From positions 19,825-83,824 of the forward strand of contig PAMC01000018.1 in NCBI GenBank assembly GCA_002710785.1: 64,000 nucleotides of DNA, read 5' to 3'. How positions within the stretch are numbered: the first letter of the stretch is position 1; every line of letters begins with the position of its first letter. This stretch comes from a bacterium. GTDB lineage: Bacteria > Patescibacteriota > Minisyncoccia > Phycocordibacterales > UBA918. Shown one piece after another: positions 48,839 to 56,841 of this stretch. The notes under the pieces were generated by a model, which was not told where the DNA came from, did not search any database, and saw nothing but the letters and a program-made list of their open reading frames with translations. The position numbers were made by a program, and so were the translations under genes.

Positions 48839-50563
48839 TTACTCAATAAATATCGGCCATAGTGACTCGGACTCGATATGCCAGTCGTAAATAGTGGCGA
48901 ACCGTTCGCTCGGGCGATTGAGTCGGTCGGGAATGGTCAATGGGGTGTCACTGCGGGTGACGTATGAAAATTCTGGATTAAAGAGGAAGATAGCGGGTGT
49001 CTCGCTCGTGAGTTCGGCCACAAACTGCACCAAGAGCTCTGTGCGAGCCGCCGCGTCTTCGGTTACCCGGTAATCCTCCAGGTAGTCGTCGGTGGTGATG
49101 CTCGTGTAGAGCGCGATATTAAGACCTGGGTCCTCGCGCTGGCTCGAGTGCCAGAAGGGGTAGTAGTCGAGCGCTCGCCCGACCTCAGTACCAAAGAGCA
49201 GTAGTTGGTAATCGCGCGGGCGGATCACGGCTTGCACTAGATCGGCCTGCTCGTAGAGGGCGACGCTCACCTCAACACCGAGCGCGCCCCAAGCTTCGCT
49301 AATAAACTGGGCGGTAGCGTCAAACAGCTCGGTGTTGGCAGTGGTAATGGTAATAGCCAGCGGGACCGTCTCCTCATCGATCTCTTTCTCCCAGCCGCCA
49401 GCCTCGGTCTGCACCCAGCCGCCAGAGAGTAACGTCGTTACTGCCTGCTCCGCGCTACTGGTGCCGGTACTCGTTTCTGGCCCAAACCCGGCTGGCAGCG
49501 GACTCTCGGTGGCCTGGCCAAAACCCGCCAGCACCTCTGCAATGAGCGCTTCGCGGTCGATGGCTTGGCTGAGCGCCTTCCGTGCTGCGCTGTCGCGCAT
49601 CACCGCGCTACGGTTTTGGTTTGGGTAGAGTGCGAACACGCGTGGCAGCGGCTTACGGTACACCTGATAGGCATCTGAGAGTGAAGCGACACTTTGGTTT
49701 CCAAGCGCCGCGGTGTGGGTAATGTCGCCACGCTCGAGCGCTGCTCGCGCGGCCGCCTCGTCGGCAAAGAAGTGCACCGTAACGGCTGCGATATTTGGTA
49801 TTGGCTCGTAGCGGTCAAACCGCTCGAGCTGGTACTGTTCGATGAGGCCAGCATCACTGCGAACGATGTTGGCGATTTGGTACGGGCCGCTACCCACCGG
49901 TTCGGTGTTGTACTGGCTAAACGGAAACTCGTCAGCACTCAAACCTTGCCAGAGGTGTCGCGGCAGTATACCCAAAGTAAGGTTTTCGCTAAATGGTACG
50001 TATGGCTCTTCGAGCACGATGTTAAGCTCGAACGTGTCTATTGGCTCAATGGTGACGTCGTTCCAGTTTCCACGCACCGGACTCTTAAGCTCCGGATCCT
50101 GCACAAGGCCAATGGTATACACAACGTCTTCGGCGGTAATAGCCACGCCATCGTGCCAGTACTGATCTTCCTTAAGGCGCACGTTGTAGGTGCGTCCGTC
50201 CTCAGAGACAGTTACTGATTCAGCTAGATCAGGCACCAGTTCGCCCGAACGGTCGATGGTGTAGAGGCCGCGGTAGAGGAGGCTGCTCATATCTTGGTCG
50301 GCACGGGTGATGGCCAAAACTGGGTTTACAAACCGGGGTGCGCCGACTATCCCTTCTTGGAGCGTGCCACCCGCTGTGGGGACTATCGCTTGGTGGGTCG
50401 CGTTATACTGCCACAGCCAGAGTAGGCCACCAATCACAAAGATGGCCAGCAACGCACCAAGCAACGTTCGGTCAAATGGCGAGCGGTGGTGTAGGTAGGT
50501 AAAGAGTCGGTCAAACAGACCTTTACGTAGAGTATCAGAGGCGCGTCGGCGCAACAGTTTCAT
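48839..50563 (-). CDS. Oligopeptide-type ABC solute-binding protein
   Basis: A 574-residue SBP_bac_5 (OppA/DppA) family protein. A basic N-terminus and one transmembrane helix (about 38-58) anchor it. The binding domain contains L-V-P-D-L-A-E-S-V-T-V-S-E-D-G-R-T-Y near residue 108 and W-H-D-G-V-A-I-T-A-E-D-V-V-Y. No permease or ATPase genes are adjacent, so it may work with distant partners or as a standalone binder. ATG 50563 is chosen over TTG 50581. Confidence 0.9.
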   Translation of the reverse strand: MKLLRRRASDTLRKGLFDRLFTYLHHRSPFDRTLLGALLAIFVIGGLLWLWQYNATHQAIVPTAGGTLQEGIVGAPRFVNPVLAITRADQDMSSLLYRGLYTIDRSGELVPDLAESVTVSEDGRTYNVRLKEDQYWHDGVAITAEDVVYTIGLVQDPELKSPVRGNWNDVTIEPIDTFELNIVLEEPYVPFSENLTLGILPRHLWQGLSADEFPFSQYNTEPVGSGPYQIANIVRSDAGLIEQYQLERFDRYEPIPNIAAVTVHFFADEAAARAALERGDITHTAALGNQSVASLSDAYQVYRKPLPRVFALYPNQNRSAVMRDSAARKALSQAIDREALIAEVLAGFGQATESPLPAGFGPETSTGTSSAEQAVTTLLSGGWVQTEAGGWEKEIDEETVPLAITITTANTELFDATAQFISEAWGALGVEVSVALYEQADLVQAVIRPRDYQLLLFGTEVGRALDYYPFWHSSQREDPGLNIALYTSITTDDYLEDYRVTEDAAARTELLVQFVAELTSETPAIFLFNPEFSYVTRSDTPLTIPDRLNRPSERFATIYDWHIESESLWPIFIE

Positions 50564-50645
50564 ACGGTTATTAGACAACAAAAATAGCTATCGGTAAGGA
50601 AATGGAGCAGGGGTCTGCTACACCAGCCACAGGCCAGGTGTGCTT

Positions 50646-50888
50646 CTATACGAACAGATTGATGAGCGCTGCGAGTGCAAAGAGTACTGCGACTACAACT
50701 GAGAAACGGAAGAGAAAGAGTTCGCCACCGCGTCGCTTGTTAAACGCTGCACTGAAGTTGTCGCCACCAAAGGCACCACCGAGACTCGAACCGCGTTGTT
50801 GGAGGAGAATGGCTGCCACCAGGAGGACGGACAGGATAACTTGGATGTAGGGCAATAGCGGTGCTACTACCGTTCGTAAGAATTCCAT
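50646..50888 (-). CDS. secG: Preprotein translocase subunit SecG
   Basis: An 80-residue protein with two transmembrane helices and the SecG core L-L-Q-Q-R-G-S-S-L-G-G-A-F-G-G. It forms the accessory subunit of the SecYEG channel. It lies 82 nt upstream of the peptide-binding-protein gene on the same strand and may be cotranscribed with it. Confidence 0.92.
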   Translation of the reverse strand: MEFLRTVVAPLLPYIQVILSVLLVAAILLQQRGSSLGGAFGGDNFSAAFNKRRGGELFLFRFSVVVAVLFALAALINLFV

Positions 50889-50935
50889 GTGTTCGAGATA
50901 GTAGCAGATAGCTTAATGTGTGGCAAGGGACTATG

Positions 50936-50968
50936 TAAAAGAAAGTATCCGCCCAGGGAGGCGGATAC
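50936..50968 (-). terminator. Minus-strand terminator
   Basis: GTATCCGCC and GGCGGATAC pair perfectly (9 bp, 6-nt loop). On the minus strand TTTCTTTT follows. It ends the leftward unit that includes 50986-51415. Confidence 0.8.
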
Positions 50969-50985
50969 AGTATGTCCTTGTTGTC

Positions 50986-51298
50986 CTAATAGTTTTTTGG
51001 CTGAGGCGGTGACGGGTACCGCGTCTCGTACCATCGCTCTGGAGATTTGTTGCACAACATTTCGCGAAACGACAGCCAGGTACCGCGCCGCAATCGCTTA
51101 AACTGCCGCAAGGCAAGGACGTAGACCGTCCAGCTGACGTAGCATAGACTGACCAGTGTGTCGTTGGCCAGCCCAGAGACGTAAAACGTGACAAAAAAAC
51201 AATATCATACCAAGCGCCATTCCGCGCGAACCCAACATGGATTCCGTGCGGCGAATTCGGTCGCGCCGATCTCCTCGTCTTTTGCATGCCCGTTCGTA
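50986..51298 (-). pseudogene. Degraded small membrane-protein gene
   Basis: One minus-strand frame reads E-E-I-G-A-T-E-F-A-A-R-N-P, meets a TGA, then continues N-D-T-L-V-S-L-C-Y-V-S-W-T-V-Y-V-L-A-L-R-Q-F to a charged tail ending Y-P-S-P-P-Q-P-K-N-Y at TAG (50986-50988), 18 nt before a good terminator. A T7 run near the TGA allows a frameshift alternative. The quality of the tail and the terminator suggest this was a gene. It could be decay, a sequencing error or chance. Confidence 0.35.
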
Positions 51299-51415
51299 CT
51301 AGGCAGCTTTTCCAAGAGCCGCTGCGCGCCGGAGCCTCTCGAAAATAAGGCTGGAAATTTCGCAGACTTTTTTCCAGACAGCAAGGTCGGGGTCGTGATG
51401 AAAATATACGCGCAT
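51299..51415 (-). CDS. Small ORF with Shine-Dalgarno
   Basis: A 38-residue minus-strand ORF, M-R-V-Y-F-H-H-D-P-D-L-A-V-W-K-K-V, with a basic amphipathic end. ATG 51415 is preceded by GAGAGG at a spacing of about 5 nt. It heads the leftward unit upstream of the degraded ORF. No family is recognised. Confidence 0.35.
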   Translation of the reverse strand: MRVYFHHDPDLAVWKKVCEISSLIFERLRRAAALGKAA

Positions 51416-51444
51416 TTTTTCCTCTCAACGCTAAGTTTTTTCTT

Positions 51445-51472
51445 TTGACACTCTAGCACGCTGCATTATAAT
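51445..51472 (+). promoter_or_regulatory. Consensus sigma-70 promoter for groESL
   Basis: TTGACA (51445-51450) and TATAAT (51467-51472) are both perfect consensus with a 16-bp spacer. The start site would be near 51479, giving an about 80-nt leader containing a GAGCGG/CCGCTC hairpin (about 51482-51505). No CIRCE operator is evident. It is the strongest promoter seen in the window. Confidence 0.85.
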
Positions 51473-51560
51473 GTCACGCGCAGAGCGGTGGCGAAGCTGC
51501 CGCTCGGGAATATCATTGAATTTTGAAACCAATTGTAAGTGTAAGTAGTTTTTGTTGACT

Positions 51561-51878
51561 ATGGCAGATAAAAGCCCAATTACTCCACTAGGAGATAAAG
51601 TGGTCATCCGGCCACTAACCGACGACGAGAGCAGTACCAAATCTGCCTCGGGTATTATCATTCCTGATTCAGTTGAGAGTAAAGATAAGAGCGACCAGGG
51701 TGTAGTGGTTGCAGTTGGTCCCGGTGCATGGAACGAAGATGGCGAAAAGCGTATTCCGCTTGATGTAGCCAAGGGCGACCGCGTGCTCTTTAGCAGTTGG
51801 CGCGAGAAGGTGAAGGTGGGAGAGTACGAGTACTTTGTGATCTCACAATCAGACATTCACGGCATTATTAACGCGTAA
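51561..51878 (+). CDS. groES: Co-chaperonin GroES
   Basis: A 105-residue GroES that caps the GroEL ring. It shows I-T-P-L-G-D-K-V-V-I-R-P, the mobile loop S-A-S-G-I-I-I-P-D and G-D-R-V-L-F-S. It is slightly longer than usual in the roof loop (G-P-G-A-W-N-E-D-G-E). groEL follows after 17 nt. Confidence 0.96.
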   Translation: MADKSPITPLGDKVVIRPLTDDESSTKSASGIIIPDSVESKDKSDQGVVVAVGPGAWNEDGEKRIPLDVAKGDRVLFSSWREKVKVGEYEYFVISQSDIHGIINA

Positions 51879-51895
51879 TCGTTACATAAGTATTT

Positions 51896-53545
51896 ATGGC
51901 TAAGGAAGTAATTTTTGGTGAGGACGTTAAGAAAAAGCTCAAGAAAGGCGTCGACACGGTGGCAGATGCCGTCAAGGTAACGCTCGGTCCACGTGGCCGC
52001 AACGTCGTAATTGATAAAGGGTTTGGCGGCCCAACCATCACCAACGATGGTGTTTCAATCGCTAAGGACATCACGCTCAAAGACAAGTTTGAGAACATGG
52101 GCGCCGAAATCATCAAGGAGGTGGCCAACAAAACTAACGAGCTTGCCGGTGACGGTACCACCACGGCGACCGTACTTACCCAAGCCCTGGTGCACGAAGG
52201 TCTCAAGCAAACCAGCATGGGCTTAAATGCTATGGCCGTACGCGCCGGTATGGAGCACGCTGCTACCGATGTTGTAGCCGCGCTTAAGGATATGGCGACA
52301 CAGATCGATAGCACCGACGAAATCAAACAGGTGGCAACCATTTCGGCCGAGAATGAAGAGATTGGCGAAAAAATTGCCGAAACCATCGAACAAGTCGGCA
52401 AAGATGGGGTAGTGACCGTAGAAGAGGGTCAGTCGTTTGGGATTGAGACTGAGTTTACCGAAGGTATGGAGTTCGACCGCGGCTACGTCTCACCATACAT
52501 GGTTACCAACCCGGAGCGCATGGAGGCAGAGTATAAAGATGCGCAGATTTTGGTTACCGACATGAAGGTCTCTTCAGTACAGTCGATCCTTCCTCTCTTA
52601 GAGAAAATTGCGCAGGCGGGCAAGAAAGAGTTGGTGATTATTGCCGACGAGATTGAAGGCGAAGCACTTACCACCTTTGTTGTAAACAAGCTCAAAGGTG
52701 GCTTCTCAGTGCTTGGTGTTAAGGCGCCCGGCTACGGCGACCGTAAGAAAGAGATGTTGCAAGACATCGCCATCTTAACCGGCGGCGACCTTATCTCAAC
52801 CGACTTCGGCCACAAGCTCGAAGAGGTTGACATTGATCAGCTTGGTACGGCCGACCGCGTGGTCTCCAGCAAAGACCACACTACCATTGTTTCTGGAGGT
52901 GGCACCAAAAACGCCATCGACGAGCGTGTAGCCGCGCTTAAGACACAGCTCGATGGTGCCAGCTCAAAATTCGACAAAGAGAAACTCGAAGAGCGTATCG
53001 CGAAGCTCTCTGGCGGCGTTGGAGTTATCCGCGTTGGGGCGGCCACCGAAACCGAAATGAAGTACCTTAAGCTCAAGATCGAAGATGCGGTAAACGCAAC
53101 TCGCGCAGCGATTGAGGAAGGAATCGTCCCCGGCGGTGGTACCAGCCTCGCCAAGGCCTCTGGTGTGGTAGGGGAGAAGCTCGAGAAGAAAGACCTTATC
53201 GACGAGGAGCGCGTAGGCTACAGCATTGTGGTTAAGGCGCTCGAGATGCCACTCCGACAAATTGCCGACAATACCGGCAAGATCGACGGTGCAGTCGTGG
53301 TTGAGAAGGTAAAGGCAGCTGGCGGCAACGCTGGCTACGATGCGGCCAAGAACGAGATGGTCGAAGACATGATCAAGACCGGTATTATCGACCCGGTTAA
53401 GGTGGAACGCGCTGGCGTTGAAAACGCCGTCTCAGCGGCCGCTATCCTACTTACCTCCGAGGCAGCCATCGCCGACGAGCCAGAAGACGACAAACCTGCT
53501 ATGCCAGACATGAGCGGTATGGGTGGCGGCATGGGAATGATGTAG
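51896..53545 (+). CDS. groEL: Chaperonin GroEL
   Basis: A 549-residue GroEL. Conserved V-T-L-G-P-R-G-R-N-V-V-I, the ATP-binding D-G-T-T-T-A-T-V, apical E-G-M-E-F-D-R-G-Y-V-S-P-Y and A-P-G-Y-G-D-R-K are intact. The tail is the usual Gly/Met-rich G-G-G-M-G-M-M. It folds proteins inside the GroEL/GroES cavity. It is cotranscribed with groES from the consensus promoter. Confidence 0.98.
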   Translation: MAKEVIFGEDVKKKLKKGVDTVADAVKVTLGPRGRNVVIDKGFGGPTITNDGVSIAKDITLKDKFENMGAEIIKEVANKTNELAGDGTTTATVLTQALVHEGLKQTSMGLNAMAVRAGMEHAATDVVAALKDMATQIDSTDEIKQVATISAENEEIGEKIAETIEQVGKDGVVTVEEGQSFGIETEFTEGMEFDRGYVSPYMVTNPERMEAEYKDAQILVTDMKVSSVQSILPLLEKIAQAGKKELVIIADEIEGEALTTFVVNKLKGGFSVLGVKAPGYGDRKKEMLQDIAILTGGDLISTDFGHKLEEVDIDQLGTADRVVSSKDHTTIVSGGGTKNAIDERVAALKTQLDGASSKFDKEKLEERIAKLSGGVGVIRVGAATETEMKYLKLKIEDAVNATRAAIEEGIVPGGGTSLAKASGVVGEKLEKKDLIDEERVGYSIVVKALEMPLRQIADNTGKIDGAVVVEKVKAAGGNAGYDAAKNEMVEDMIKTGIIDPVKVERAGVENAVSAAAILLTSEAAIADEPEDDKPAMPDMSGMGGGMGMM

Positions 53546-53568
53546 GAAATTAAAGGCAAAAATCTAGA

Positions 53569-53591
53569 AAGCGCCATGGCGGCGCTTTTTT
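53569..53591 (+). terminator. groESL terminator
   Basis: AAGCGCC pairs with GGCGCTT around ATGGC, followed by a T-run (53586-53591). Confidence 0.9.
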
Positions 53592-53630
53592 GGTATACTA
53601 CACAGCGTTACAATAAAATCGATTTTATCT

Positions 53631-54215
53631 ATGCTTGGAATGTGGATTCTAATTGGGGCAGGGGTGCTCTTGGTGCTGTACCTCATTGCTACTTATAATA
53701 AATTTGTTCGCCTTACCGTACGCTCAGAAGAAGCCTGGGCCGATATTGATGTGCAGCTAAAGCGACGCTACGACCTGATCCCAAACCTTATTGAGACAGT
53801 GAAAGGGTACGCGGCGCACGAGCAGGGAGTGTTTCAGGCGGTAACTGAGGCGCGCAACCAAGCGACACAGGTACACGTCGACCCGAGCAATATTACCCCT
53901 GAGCAAATTCAGACCATGGCAGGCGCTGAGCAAGCACTCTCTGGCGCGCTTGGCCGGTTGCTGGCGGTTGCAGAGGCGTACCCAGACCTCAAAGCCAGTC
54001 AAAACTTTAGTGAGCTGCAGGCTGAGCTCACCGACACCGAGAACAAGATCCAAGCGGCCCGACGTTTCTACAACACCAACGTGCGTGATTTGGCGATTGC
54101 GTTGCAGTCGTTTCCAAGTAATCTTATCGGCAGCATGTTTGGCTTTTCCGAGCGCGAGTACTTCGAGCTTGAGGAAGACTCAGCAGAGCGAGAGAACGTT
54201 AAAGTCGAATTTTAG
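53631..54215 (+). CDS. lemA: LemA family protein
   Basis: A 194-residue LemA protein: N-terminal transmembrane helix (about 4-22) and a long four-helix domain with Y-N-K-F-V-R-L, E-A-W-A-D-I-D-V-Q-L-K-R-R-Y-D-L-I-P-N-L-I and R-F-Y-N-T-N-V-R-D. LemA genes often lie near htpX, as here. The molecular role is unclear. Confidence 0.95.
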   Translation: MLGMWILIGAGVLLVLYLIATYNKFVRLTVRSEEAWADIDVQLKRRYDLIPNLIETVKGYAAHEQGVFQAVTEARNQATQVHVDPSNITPEQIQTMAGAEQALSGALGRLLAVAEAYPDLKASQNFSELQAELTDTENKIQAARRFYNTNVRDLAIALQSFPSNLIGSMFGFSEREYFELEEDSAERENVKVEF

Positions 54216-54218
54216 TCT

Positions 54219-54599
54219 ATGGCCATGGAAAAACGTGTATATTACAACAAGCTAGTCCGCGATCTCATCAAGGACCGTATTGAAGGTAAAGGGGAGACGT
54301 GCTCGGTCCGCACCATCGACGACGTGCAGGAGTTTCAGCAAGAGCTTCTCAAGAAGGTAATCGAAGAGGGTCACGCAGTAGCTAACTCACGCAGTCGCGA
54401 GAAGTTTCTCGAAGAGTACTGCGACCTAATGGTCGTACTCGATGCGCTCACCGACCTCCTCGAGCTCTCGGAGGCTGAGGTTAAGGAGGCGATGGAGCAC
54501 AACATTGCGCGCAAAGGTAAGTATACGTACCGCCACTTCCTCGAGTGGTCGGCTGACGTTACGTACGAGAGTAACGAGACCCCGCAAGGTGTGCGCTAG
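54219..54599 (+). CDS. MazG-like nucleotide pyrophosphohydrolase
   Basis: A 126-residue all-alpha NTP pyrophosphatase-like protein. It starts Y-N-K-L-V-R-D-L-I-K-D, typical of the phosphoribosyl-ATP-PPase/MazG-like house-cleaning group, and has E-E-Y-C-D-L-M-V-V-L-D-A, which includes acidic metal-binding residues. It lies between lemA and htpX. The substrate may be a damaged nucleotide. Confidence 0.82.
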   Translation: MAMEKRVYYNKLVRDLIKDRIEGKGETCSVRTIDDVQEFQQELLKKVIEEGHAVANSRSREKFLEEYCDLMVVLDALTDLLELSEAEVKEAMEHNIARKGKYTYRHFLEWSADVTYESNETPQGVR

Positions 54600-54635
54600 C
54601 GCAATAAAGCTCACTAATTTTCGTAGCAGATACCA

Positions 54636-55544
54636 ATGAGTCAGAGTAATTCGCTGTACACCCACCAAAGCAGTAATATCGCCAAGACGTACTTTTTGAT
54701 GGCGATGTTTTTGGCGTTGGTAATCGCGATTGGTTACGGTGTGGCCTGGTACCTCGGCAACAGCGCGATTCTCTACGGTGCTATTGCCTTCGCTCTGATT
54801 ATGAACGTCGGTAGCTACTGGTTCTCCGACAAACTCGTGCTGCGCATGACAGGCGCGCAACCAGCCGACCCTAATGACCCGCAGCAGCGTGAGCTCATTC
54901 GTATGGTTGAGAACCTCTCGATTACCGCTGGGCTGCCGATGCCAAAGGTGTACGTTGTGAACGACCCAGCCCCCAATGCATTTGCTACCGGCCGCAACCC
55001 AGACAATGCCGTAGTGGCTGCAACGACAGGGATTATTGAGATTCTTGAGCGGAACGAGCTTGAGGGGGTAATGGCGCACGAGCTGGCTCACGTGGGTAAT
55101 CGCGACATGCTGGTGATGACTGTAGCAGTTGTGCTCGCCGGTTTTGTCGCCATGGTGGCAGACTTTTTCTCACGCGCTCTACTCTTTGACGGCAACCGCA
55201 ACGATCGTCATCCAGCGTTTTTAATTATTGGCATTGTCGGCATTATCCTCGCCCCTATTGCTGCTCAGCTGATGCAAATGGCTATCTCGCGTAAGCGTGA
55301 GTACCTGGCTGACGCATCTGGCGCAATGCTAACTCGCTACCCTGAAGGGCTCGCCTCGGCGCTCGAGAAAATTAGCAGTACTGCCCGCCCAATGAAGCGC
55401 GCGAGCCACGCCACCGCCCACCTTTTTATTTCTGATCCGTTTGCTGGCGGCAAACCAAGTTTTTGGCAAAAAGTCGGGGGCCTCTTCCACACGCACCCGC
55501 CAGCTCCCGAGCGGATTGCCCGCCTCCGCGCTATGGATGTCTAA
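54636..55544 (+). CDS. htpX: Protease HtpX homologue
   Basis: A 302-residue M48 membrane zinc protease. Two N-terminal helices (about 19-62), the zinc motif H-E-L-A-H at residues 148-152, a further helix pair near 165-210 and K-R-E-Y-L-A-D-A-S-G supplying the third ligand. HtpX degrades misfolded membrane proteins. With lemA upstream this is a common envelope quality-control cluster. Confidence 0.96.
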   Translation: MSQSNSLYTHQSSNIAKTYFLMAMFLALVIAIGYGVAWYLGNSAILYGAIAFALIMNVGSYWFSDKLVLRMTGAQPADPNDPQQRELIRMVENLSITAGLPMPKVYVVNDPAPNAFATGRNPDNAVVAATTGIIEILERNELEGVMAHELAHVGNRDMLVMTVAVVLAGFVAMVADFFSRALLFDGNRNDRHPAFLIIGIVGIILAPIAAQLMQMAISRKREYLADASGAMLTRYPEGLASALEKISSTARPMKRASHATAHLFISDPFAGGKPSFWQKVGGLFHTHPPAPERIARLRAMDV

Positions 55545-55576
55545 ATATGCTAAAATTTCGACCGCTTTAACTTAAC

Positions 55577-55623
55577 GGAGGAGTGGCCGAGTGGATAAAA
55601 CGTGCTGTGAGCGCGTTTTATCC
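55577..55623 (+). pseudogene. tRNA-Ser 5' fragment ending in a hairpin
   Basis: GGAGGAGTGGCCGAGTGG (55577-55594) matches the 5' end of a serine-type tRNA through the D-loop, then GGATAAAACG (55593-55602) pairs perfectly with CGTTTTATCC (55614-55623). The rest of the tRNA is missing. It differs in sequence from the intact tRNA-Ser downstream, so it comes from another serine tRNA. Confidence 0.65.
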
Positions 55624-55659
55624 GTAGGAGGACTTTAGGAAGCACATTAAAGATTGAGC

Positions 55660-55745
55660 GGAGAGTTGCCAGAGAGGTCGAATGGGCTCGCCTGGAACGC
55701 GAGTAGACGTTATACGTCTCGAGGGTTCGAATCCCTCACTCTCCG
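55660..55745 (+). tRNA. tRNA-Ser (GGA anticodon)
   Basis: Acceptor GGAGAGT/ACTCTCC, anticodon stem CTCGC/GCGAG with loop CTGGAAC (anticodon GGA), a long variable arm (TAGACGTTATACGTCT) and a T-arm with GGTTCGAATCC. The discriminator is G and CCA is not encoded. The acceptor stem extends 4 bp beyond the mature ends (GAGC/GCTC), as at tRNA-Gln. Confidence 0.95.
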
Positions 55746-55760
55746 CTCAGTTTTTAATTG

Positions 55761-55898
55761 ACCTGGAACGCGTGTTGGTGTCAAAGCCCCACAGGCTGAA
55801 ACAATTTTGGGAAATTTTTCAGAAGGTTGCCAGCTATTTCTGCGAAATAGCTGGCAACCTGTACTGATGCTGTAGGCATCGAATCCTACCATCTCTGC
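55761..55898 (+). pseudogene. Broken serine-type tRNA with a 17-bp hairpin
   Basis: ACCTGGAACGCGTGTTGG resembles the anticodon/variable region of tRNA-Ser(GGA). At 55871-55898 a T-arm (GTAGG/CCTAC around CATCGAAT) and acceptor-like CATCTCTGCA follow. Between them lies a perfect hairpin: AGGTTGCCAGCTATTTC (55824-55840) with GAAATAGCTGGCAACCT (55844-55860), loop TGC. It cannot form a normal tRNA. Confidence 0.65.
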
Positions 55899-55917
55899 AA
55901 CTGCTATACTTTAAGCA

Positions 55918-56208
55918 ATGACCAAACCAGCCATAAAGAGCGGCGTGGTGCACAGAGTGCCGAAAGATCTACGGGCCGTTTTAGAAAAGCAGAGTACGGT
56001 GCGGGAAATTTGGAACGGACTAACGCCGCTGGCGCGTAACGAGTGGATCTGCTGGGTAACTATTGTAAAAAAGCCTGAGACGCGCACACAGCACATCGCG
56101 CAGCTGCAGGATATGCTCAAAAAGGGTAAGCGTCGCCCATGCTGCTGGCCCGGTTGCCCACACCGCCGACCAGGCGCACAGAAATGGTTTAGCAGAAAGC
56201 CCAAGTAG
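55918..56208 (+). CDS. YdeI/OmdA-family protein
   Basis: A 96-residue protein with W-N-G-L-T-P-L-A-R-N-E-W-I-C-W-V and G-K-R-R-P-C-C-W-P-G-C, the C-terminal pattern of YdeI/OmpD-associated (bacteriocin-protection) proteins. The N-terminal domain of longer relatives is absent. The biochemical function is unknown. TATACT (55905-55910) ends 7 nt before ATG, so the mRNA is probably leaderless; the promoter begins right after the broken tRNA. Confidence 0.82.
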   Translation: MTKPAIKSGVVHRVPKDLRAVLEKQSTVREIWNGLTPLARNEWICWVTIVKKPETRTQHIAQLQDMLKKGKRRPCCWPGCPHRRPGAQKWFSRKPK

Positions 56209-56232
56209 TGGTGTAACTGCTATACTACAGCC

Positions 56233-56841
56233 ATGAGTAAGCGGGATTGGTTTTTGTTTATTTCGACGTTTATCGTCGCGGTGCTGTGTGGCATGTGGCT
56301 CTACTTCACCACGTTTGTGCCAACCTACGTCGCTAACCCGACGGTACAAGAAATTGCCGAGCAGGTAGCGCCAGAGTGGACCGTCTCGGTCCGAGTGTAC
56401 GGAGGCTGTGCCATGGCCGGAGTGTGCCCAGCCTACGAGCTCACTAGTCGTGGTGCGTACCGCTACCAGCCCGAGCCAGACGCTGCACTCGAAACCGGTT
56501 CGTTACCACCACAATTGACGACCGAGTACAATGAGCTGGTTACCTCAGAAGCCTTGGCTGCCCAGACAGCACTCGTAACTGGAAAATCGTGCCGGAGTTT
56601 TGCGGATGGGCTCGATTACACCGTGCTTCTCACAACCAGCGCCGAATCTTACGAGCTCGACACCTGTCGCACTGCGCTTAGTTACGAAAGTGGCACCGTA
56701 GCCTTGGTGCGTGAAACTCTCTCGTACCTTGATAACCCGGGGACGTATCAGCCGCCCGCCACCCAATCGACCGGGCGGCGTGGCTTAGGTGGCTACATCG
56801 AACGTAAGCTCGACGAGACGTTTGACTATGATGATAACTAA
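56233..56841 (+). CDS. Membrane-anchored hypothetical protein
   Basis: A 202-residue protein with an N-terminal transmembrane helix (about 7-27) and an outside domain with four cysteines (G-G-C-A-M-A-G-V-C, K-S-C-R-S-F, D-T-C-R-T), likely two disulfides. W-T-V-S-V-R-V-Y-G-G-C-A-M-A-G-V-C-P-A-Y resembles the DUF6438-like pattern, but I am not certain. TATACT ends 6 nt before ATG. It overlaps the next gene by 14 nt. Confidence 0.75.
   Translation: MSKRDWFLFISTFIVAVLCGMWLYFTTFVPTYVANPTVQEIAEQVAPEWTVSVRVYGGCAMAGVCPAYELTSRGAYRYQPEPDAALETGSLPPQLTTEYNELVTSEALAAQTALVTGKSCRSFADGLDYTVLLTTSAESYELDTCRTALSYESGTVALVRETLSYLDNPGTYQPPATQSTGRRGLGGYIERKLDETFDYDDN

Noticed and set aside
51205..51298. TGA recoded as glycine (Gracilibacteria-like code)
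   Set aside because: Many genes here end properly at TGA, so the single in-frame TGA is better explained by decay.
50889..51480. Possible RNase P RNA, tmRNA or SRP RNA in the secG-groES gap
   Set aside because: Looked for core motifs of each by eye on both strands and did not find them.
51430..51560. CIRCE operator at groESL
   Set aside because: Only a partial resemblance (GACACTCTAGCAC) without the paired inverted half.
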